Assembly: GCA_020718265.1 (NCBI GenBank)
Contig: DYSM01000014.1
Span: 1 to 21,675 of the forward strand
Origin: Draconibacterium orientale
GTDB lineage: Bacteria > Bacteroidota > Bacteroidia > Bacteroidales > JAADGE01
Reading direction: 5' to 3'
Length of the DNA stretch: 21,675 nt
A model generated the notes under the pieces. The model worked only from the letters and a program-made list of their open reading frames with translations. It ran no database searches and was not told the origin of the DNA. Shown here piece by piece: positions 16,784 through 21,675 of this stretch. The translations under genes and the position numbers were made by a program. The first letter of the stretch is position 1. Each line of letters begins with the position of its first letter.

Positions 16784-18514
16784 ATGACAAATTCATTCTT
16801 AAACAGAGCAAAAACATGGTTGAACGACAACTATGATGTCGAAACTCAAAAACAAGTTCAATATCTGATTGATAACGAACCGAAAGAACTCGAAGACGCC
16901 TTTTACCGAGACCTCGAATTTGGTACCGGCGGACTGCGCGGCATTATGGGCGTAGGCACAAACCGCATGAACAAATACACCGTAGGAGCTGCCACCCAAG
17001 GACTTGCAAATTATTTGAAGAAAAATTTCCGACACTTGGACGACATTAAAGTTGCCATTGCGCACGATTGCCGAAACAACAGCCGTTTTTTTGCCGAAAC
17101 AACTGCAAATATTTTCTCGGCGAACGGGTTTACAGTTTATTTGTTTGAAGATTTGCGTCCGACACCGGAACTTTCTTTCGCAGTGCGCCATTTCGGATGT
17201 CAAAGCGGTGTGGTTGTAACGGCATCGCACAACCCGAAGGAATACAACGGCTATAAAGCCTATTGGGACGACGGCGCGCAAGTGGTTTCGCCGCACGATA
17301 CCAACATTATTGAGGAAGTTACTAAAATTACGGAAATCTCTCAAATTAAATTTGAAGGAAATCCGAACAAAATCATCGCACTCGGAAACGATTTCGACAC
17401 CTTATATATAGATAAATTAAAAGGATTGTCGATTTCACCCGAAGCTATTGAACGCCAAAAAGATATGAAAATCGTTTACACGCCCATACACGGTACGGGC
17501 GTAAAACTTGTTCCCGATACCTTAAAGGCTTACGGATTCCAAAATGTGATTCATGTTCCGGAACAAGATGTTAACGACGGAAATTTCCCGACAGTAAACT
17601 CGCCAAACCCCGAAAACGCCGATGCGCTGCAAATGGCTATCGACAAAGCCGAAGCCGTAGGCGCAGAACTCGTGCTTGCCACCGACCCCGATGCCGACCG
17701 CGTCGGTATTGCCGTGCGCAATAATTCGGGCAAATTTGTATTACTGAACGGAAACCAAACAGCCTCTGTTCTTATTTATTATCTTATAAAAAAACGTGTG
17801 GAAGCGAAAATGCTCAAAGGCAACGAATACATCGTTAAAACCATCGTAACCACCGACTTACTGAATGCCATTGCCCAAAAATTCGGCGTCGAATATTTCG
17901 ATACGCTTACCGGATTCAAATATATTGCCGAAATTATCGGACAAAACGAAGGTAAAAAACTCTTTATCGGCGGCGGCGAAGAAAGCTACGGCTACCTCGC
18001 CGGCGAGTTCGTGCGCGACAAAGATGCTGTCATGGCAGCGGCTCTCATTGCGGAAGCCGCGGCTTATGCCAAAGACAACAACATGTCGTTTTACGAACAA
18101 CTGATTGATATTTATGTCGAATTCGGTTTATATCAGGAAGGTTTGGTTAATGTGGTAAAAAAAGGAAAAGACGGCGCTGAAGCCATAAAACAAATGATGG
18201 TGGACTATCGCGCAAATCCGCCCAAAACCATCAACGGAAGCAAAGTTATCGAGTTAAAAGATTATCAAACAAGTGTTTGTGATAATTTCGTTGCAAAAAC
18301 CGTTGAACCGTTGAACTTCCCAAAATCGGATGTGTTGCAGTTTTTTACAGAAGACGGCGCAAAAATTACTGTTCGACCGTCGGGCACGGAGCCGAAAATT
18401 AAATTTTACATCAGCGTAAACACGACATTGGACAAAAAAGAAAATTATCATGCCAAGCAAGCAGAACTCCAAGCAAGAATAAACGCTATTATTGCCGATA
18501 TGGGTTTGAAATAG
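16784..18514 (+). CDS. Phosphoglucomutase/phosphomannomutase (phospho-sugar mutase)
   Basis: This is a cytoplasmic enzyme moving phosphate between C1 and C6 of glucose or mannose, feeding glycolysis, cell-envelope sugar synthesis and glycogen. It has 576 residues, the usual length for the long bacterial PgcA-type alpha-D-phosphohexomutases. All four active-site elements are intact: the substrate loop GTGGLRG (48-53 region), the phosphoserine loop TASHNP with Ser148, the metal loop DPDADR (Asp301, 303, 305), and the sugar-specificity loop GGGEESYGY (around 397-403). The phosphate-binding loop RPSGTEPK (531-538) lies near the C-terminus. It is transcribed away from operon B, with 246 bp of AT-rich DNA in between. 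It is a core-metabolism gene and probably has no functional link to the import loci. Glucose versus mannose preference cannot be decided by eye. Confidence 0.96.
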   Translation: MTNSFLNRAKTWLNDNYDVETQKQVQYLIDNEPKELEDAFYRDLEFGTGGLRGIMGVGTNRMNKYTVGAATQGLANYLKKNFRHLDDIKVAIAHDCRNNSRFFAETTANIFSANGFTVYLFEDLRPTPELSFAVRHFGCQSGVVVTASHNPKEYNGYKAYWDDGAQVVSPHDTNIIEEVTKITEISQIKFEGNPNKIIALGNDFDTLYIDKLKGLSISPEAIERQKDMKIVYTPIHGTGVKLVPDTLKAYGFQNVIHVPEQDVNDGNFPTVNSPNPENADALQMAIDKAEAVGAELVLATDPDADRVGIAVRNNSGKFVLLNGNQTASVLIYYLIKKRVEAKMLKGNEYIVKTIVTTDLLNAIAQKFGVEYFDTLTGFKYIAEIIGQNEGKKLFIGGGEESYGYLAGEFVRDKDAVMAAALIAEAAAYAKDNNMSFYEQLIDIYVEFGLYQEGLVNVVKKGKDGAEAIKQMMVDYRANPPKTINGSKVIELKDYQTSVCDNFVAKTVEPLNFPKSDVLQFFTEDGAKITVRPSGTEPKIKFYISVNTTLDKKENYHAKQAELQARINAIIADMGLK

Positions 18515-18776
18515 GTCGTTTCTTTAACCTGTGTTTGTAAGAAAACGTTTAAATATTTGATTTCATGTAGATTATAGCTGTTTTCTCAATTGAATGTTTT
18601 GTCATTCAGTTGTTGTTTTTAGTTTCAATTGAATTTCGACTGAATTTCTAAAAACATTCGGAACGAAATTTCACTATATCTTGCAAAGAATCAATAAGTT
18701 ATAAGTTTTCTTACTACGACTGATTTCAACTGTGAAAAATTCAAGAATTTTTCAGGTTAGCAATGTTGAGTTCAGT

Positions 18777-18815
18777 ATAAAAAGTGCCGTTTGGAGTTTT
18801 CCTTTCGGCATTTTT
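18777..18815 (+). terminator. Intrinsic terminator upstream of the propeller gene
   Basis: On the plus strand TGCCG pairs with CGGCA, with an inner GGA/TCC pairing, flanked by an A-run before and TTTTT after. It ends the transcript arriving from the left, about 95 bp before the next gene. Confidence 0.7.
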
Positions 18816-18874
18816 CATGTTAAAAAGCATGATAAATTTATACAACTATTAGGCAATGAATATCGAAATTGTTG

Positions 18875-18882
18875 TAAATTTG
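18875..18882 (+). promoter_or_regulatory. Candidate -7 element for the propeller gene
   Basis: TAAATTTG matches TAnnTTTG and lies 30 bp before the ATG at 18912, leaving a short leader. The -33 element is weak (TTAG at a 22-bp spacing), so only the -7 half is well supported. Confidence 0.5.
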
Positions 18883-18911
18883 TAGTTTAATAATTTTTAA
18901 ATCCTACAAAA

Positions 18912-21675
18912 ATGATAAGAAGAATTACACTTTCAACAATCGTTCTTTTGCTGGCTTTCATACAGATGCAAGCGCAGCCGTGGAAAACAAAACTTCCCGA
19001 AACAAAATCAGCACAGGAACTGACCTTGTTCGATTACCAAAAAGCCTTCAACGAATATTGGCAGCCTTACAACGTACAAAACGGCTACTATTATGAAAAC
19101 GGCATAAAAAAGAAAGCAGCCGGTTGGAAACAATTCAAACGTTGGGAATACCAAATGGAGTCTCAAATTCATCCGACAACCGGAGAGTTCCCAAAAACAA
19201 CTGCAGAAGCTCAGGCTAAAAAATATAATGCAGAAAATCCTCAGGACAAATCCTCAAACGGCAATTGGATAAATCTTGGAACGAGCAGTTCAGACGGGGG
19301 GTATGCAGGTATAGGGAGAATAGCTTGTATAGCTTTTCACCCTTCGAACACAAATACATATTGGGTAGGCGCACCTGCCGGCGGAATTTGGCTAACCACA
19401 AACAACGGAAGCTCTTGGACTTCACTTTCAAATGACAATGCAGTACTTGGCGTAAGTGATATTGCAATTCCGTCTGATTATGCGACTTCAAACACAATCT
19501 ATGTTGCAACAGGCGACCGAGATGCTTGGGATAACAATAGTGTTGGAGTTTTAAAATCAATAGATGGTGGTTCTACTTGGAATACAACCGGTTTATCATT
19601 TTCGGCTTCTGATGCTAAGATGGTTAATAGAATTTTGATTGACCCAAATAACAATAGTATTTTATTAGCAGCAACAAGCAATGGCTTGTATAAAACTACA
19701 AACGGAGGCTCAACATGGAGTACTTTACTGACTTCTACAGATTTTATTGATTTAGAGTATAAACCCGGCGATTTTAATACTCTTTATGGCTCAACAACGA
19801 GCGGAGATATTTATTTATCAACAGACGGAGGAACAAGTTGGTCGCAAACAATGAACTTGGCTTCCGGATACCGAGTTGAAATGGCAGTTACAGCTGCTTC
19901 CTCGACAACTGTTTATGCGGTTGTTGCTGAGAGTAACGATGGACTTTATGGAATATACAAATCTACAAACAGCGGGAGTAGTTTTGCTCAAATATTTGCC
20001 GGAACTACTAAAAATCTTTTAGGTTGGCAAGCTGACGGCAGTGATTCCGGCGGACAAGGTTGGTACGATTTATCATTAGCTGTTTCTCCATCAAATGCAA
20101 ACACGCTTTTAGTTGGTGGTGTTAATACTTGGAAATCAACAAACGGAGGCACATCTTGGGCAATTGCAAATCATTGGTGGGGAGACGGTGTTCCGGCGGT
20201 TCATGCTGATAAACATAATTTAAGATATAGAAGTAATGGTGATTTATTTGAATGTAATGATGGAGGTGTGTATATCTCAACGAATAACGGCACATCTTGG
20301 ACAGACAAATCGAATGGGTTAGTAATAAGTCAAATGTATAAATTAAGTAATTCAAAAACTGTTCAAAACGAAGTAATTACAGGTTTGCAAGACAACGGAA
20401 CTAAGTTAATTTCCGGCAGTACATGGTACGATGTCAAAGGTGGAGACGGAATGGAATGTTTGATTGATTACACGAATATAGACATACAATACGGAACATA
20501 TACAAACGGACAAATTGACAGAACGGATGATCATTGGGGGACTGCAAATGATATTTCACCCGAATTAGATGGAGCTTGGGTTACTCCTTATGTTATTGAC
20601 CCGACAAATCCCGCTATTTTATATGCAGGATATTCCGATGTTTACAAAACTACAAATCGTGGAGATAGTTGGACTAAAATATCTACAATAAATAGCTCCG
20701 GTAATATTCGTTCGATGGCAGTTGCTCCTTCAAATTCACAATACATATATGTTGCAGACCTAACAACAATCTGGAAAACTACAAACGGAGGTACATCATG
20801 GACTAATATAACAAGTACATTACCTGTTTCAAATGGATATATCAGGTATATTGCCGTTAAAAATGATGACCCATTAACTGTTTGGGTTACAATTAGTGGT
20901 TATACAAGCCCGGGTGTTTACCAAACTACAAACGGAGGTTCTTCTTGGACAAATATTTCTGCCGGATTACCTTCAATTCCTTGTAATACAATAGTTCAAA
21001 ATAAATTGAATACTTCAACCGTTGAATTATATGTAGGTACTGATTTTGGAGTTTATTTTAAAAATGGTTCTTCTAATTGGACACTTTTTAACACCGGTTT
21101 ACCAAATGTGGTTATTGGTGAATTAGAGATTTGGTATGGTGCTTCAACATCAACAAGCAAAATACGTGCTGCAACTTATGGCAGAGGTTTGTGGGAAAGC
21201 GATTTGTATTACACTGCAAGTAACATGTCTTATGTATCGAGTACTACAACACAAACAAACACTTCGACAATTGCTGCAGGAGCCACAGCCCAAGAAATTA
21301 TCGGAATCCCAATAGTTACAACCGGATCTTCAAATCCGCTTAGTGCAACGTCGTTTACGTTTAATACAGCGGGAACAACCACAACAACAGACATATCAAC
21401 CGCAAAAGTATATTACACAGCGGGAAACAACAGCTTTGCAGTCGGGACACAATTCGGAACAACAATTGCAAACCCTAACGGAACATTTACAGTAACCGGT
21501 TCGCAATCTCTTGTTGAAGGTAATAATTATTTTTGGTTGGCTTATGATGTTGCAACAACGGCAGTATCAGGGAATGTGTTGGACGCTCGTTGTACTTCAC
21601 TTACGGTAGGCTCTGCAAAAACGCCCACAGTTACCGATCCTGCCGGGAGTCGAGAAATTACAAAAAATTATTGTA
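18912..21675 (+). CDS. Large secreted sortilin/GH74-like Asp-box beta-propeller protein, partial
   Basis: The frame runs 921 codons from the ATG at 18912 to the window edge without a stop. Signal peptide: residues 1-22 (LLLAFIQMQAQ). A charged, Trp/Tyr-rich linker follows to about 115, as in related Bacteroidota proteins. Then come ten Asp boxes, (S/T)-x-(N/D)-x-G-x-(S/T)-(W/F), starting near residues 162, 216, 262, 303, 351, 409, 456, 580, 623 and 672. Most have Asn in place of Asp (TTNGGTSW), the VPS10/GH74-type pattern of one or two seven-bladed propellers. From about 775 there is a domain like the BNR-repeat neuraminidase N-terminal domain (VYYTAGNNSFAVGTQFG, then EGNNYFWLAYDV). A T9SS tail is expected beyond the edge but is not seen. 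No catalytic acid can be assigned, so glycosidase activity is uncertain; adhesion or binding is as likely. Not linked by operon to the import loci. Confidence 0.88.
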   Translation, partial: MIRRITLSTIVLLLAFIQMQAQPWKTKLPETKSAQELTLFDYQKAFNEYWQPYNVQNGYYYENGIKKKAAGWKQFKRWEYQMESQIHPTTGEFPKTTAEAQAKKYNAENPQDKSSNGNWINLGTSSSDGGYAGIGRIACIAFHPSNTNTYWVGAPAGGIWLTTNNGSSWTSLSNDNAVLGVSDIAIPSDYATSNTIYVATGDRDAWDNNSVGVLKSIDGGSTWNTTGLSFSASDAKMVNRILIDPNNNSILLAATSNGLYKTTNGGSTWSTLLTSTDFIDLEYKPGDFNTLYGSTTSGDIYLSTDGGTSWSQTMNLASGYRVEMAVTAASSTTVYAVVAESNDGLYGIYKSTNSGSSFAQIFAGTTKNLLGWQADGSDSGGQGWYDLSLAVSPSNANTLLVGGVNTWKSTNGGTSWAIANHWWGDGVPAVHADKHNLRYRSNGDLFECNDGGVYISTNNGTSWTDKSNGLVISQMYKLSNSKTVQNEVITGLQDNGTKLISGSTWYDVKGGDGMECLIDYTNIDIQYGTYTNGQIDRTDDHWGTANDISPELDGAWVTPYVIDPTNPAILYAGYSDVYKTTNRGDSWTKISTINSSGNIRSMAVAPSNSQYIYVADLTTIWKTTNGGTSWTNITSTLPVSNGYIRYIAVKNDDPLTVWVTISGYTSPGVYQTTNGGSSWTNISAGLPSIPCNTIVQNKLNTSTVELYVGTDFGVYFKNGSSNWTLFNTGLPNVVIGELEIWYGASTSTSKIRAATYGRGLWESDLYYTASNMSYVSSTTTQTNTSTIAAGATAQEIIGIPIVTTGSSNPLSATSFTFNTAGTTTTTDISTAKVYYTAGNNSFAVGTQFGTTIANPNGTFTVTGSQSLVEGNNYFWLAYDVATTAVSGNVLDARCTSLTVGSAKTPTVTDPAGSREITKNYC

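Larger units (their letters stand above)
18515..18911 (+). other. 397-bp intergenic region with hairpins
   Basis: No convincing coding frame on either strand. It holds a hairpin at about 18588-18613 (CAATTGAATG and CATTCAGTTG, one wobble), a perfect 9-bp hairpin at 18733-18754 (TGAAAAATT, loop CAAG, AATTTTTCA), an intrinsic terminator near 18785-18815, and a candidate -7 element at 18875-18882. The terminator is about 270 nt past the mutase stop, which is long for a simple 3' end, so a small RNA or a decayed gene is possible. Confidence 0.6.

Noticed and set aside
16799..17344. Long open frame (181 codons) antisense to the phosphoglucomutase gene
   Set aside because: Shadow of the highly conserved mutase coding sequence; low-complexity, Cys/Val-rich product with no recognisable domain.
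19216..20355. Minus-strand open frames inside the propeller gene
   Set aside because: They arise from the repeated Asp-box DNA and encode no recognisable protein.
18912..21675. Possible CRISPR-like or tandem repeat array from recurring ACAAACGGAGG units
   Set aside because: The repeats are in frame, irregularly spaced and encode Asp boxes of a single open reading frame.

Overview
The window comes from a Bacteroidota genome, most likely Bacteroidales or a close relative. Four things point there: two SusC/SusD outer-membrane import loci, several lipoproteins with acidic residues just after the lipobox cysteine (the Bacteroidota surface-export pattern), proteins ending in type IX secretion (T9SS) type A sorting domains, and Bacteroidota-type promoters (TTTG, spacer, TAnnTTTG) instead of sigma70 promoters. 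The DNA is AT-rich and shows no phage, insertion sequence, CRISPR or tRNA/rRNA signatures. Genus cannot be determined from the sequence alone.

Layout, left to right. (1) Positions 1-1865, minus: a secreted C10 (streptopain-type) cysteine protease with an FN3-like domain and a T9SS tail, cut at its C-terminus by the window edge. (2) Positions 10010-2030, minus: operon A, which runs SusC, SusD, a BT_2262-like lipoprotein, a lipid-binding-like lipoprotein, then a T9SS-exported Asp-box protein. It closes with a clear intrinsic terminator at 1977-2007. (3) Positions 16537-10206, minus: operon B, which runs SusC, SusD and two Ig/Calx-beta-like lipoproteins. It closes with a 52-bp near-perfect palindromic terminator at 10139-10190. 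(4) Positions 16784-18514, plus: a housekeeping phosphoglucomutase/phosphomannomutase. (5) A 397-bp intergenic region with hairpins and a terminator. (6) From 18912 to the right edge, plus: a very large secreted sortilin/GH74-like beta-propeller protein with ten Asp boxes, cut by the window end.

How it may work together (inference): operons A and B each encode a TonB-dependent pedal-bin importer plus two extra surface lipoproteins. Operon A has the same gene order as the B. thetaiotaomicron BT2264-BT2261 complex (SusC, SusD and two accessory lipoproteins). No glycoside hydrolase, polysaccharide lyase, sulfatase or polysaccharide-type regulator lies between the two loci, and a secreted protease sits directly downstream. 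The most economical reading is a protein/peptide acquisition region, with the protease cutting protein outside the cell and the SusCD complexes importing oligopeptides. Substrate identity is not proven by the sequence.
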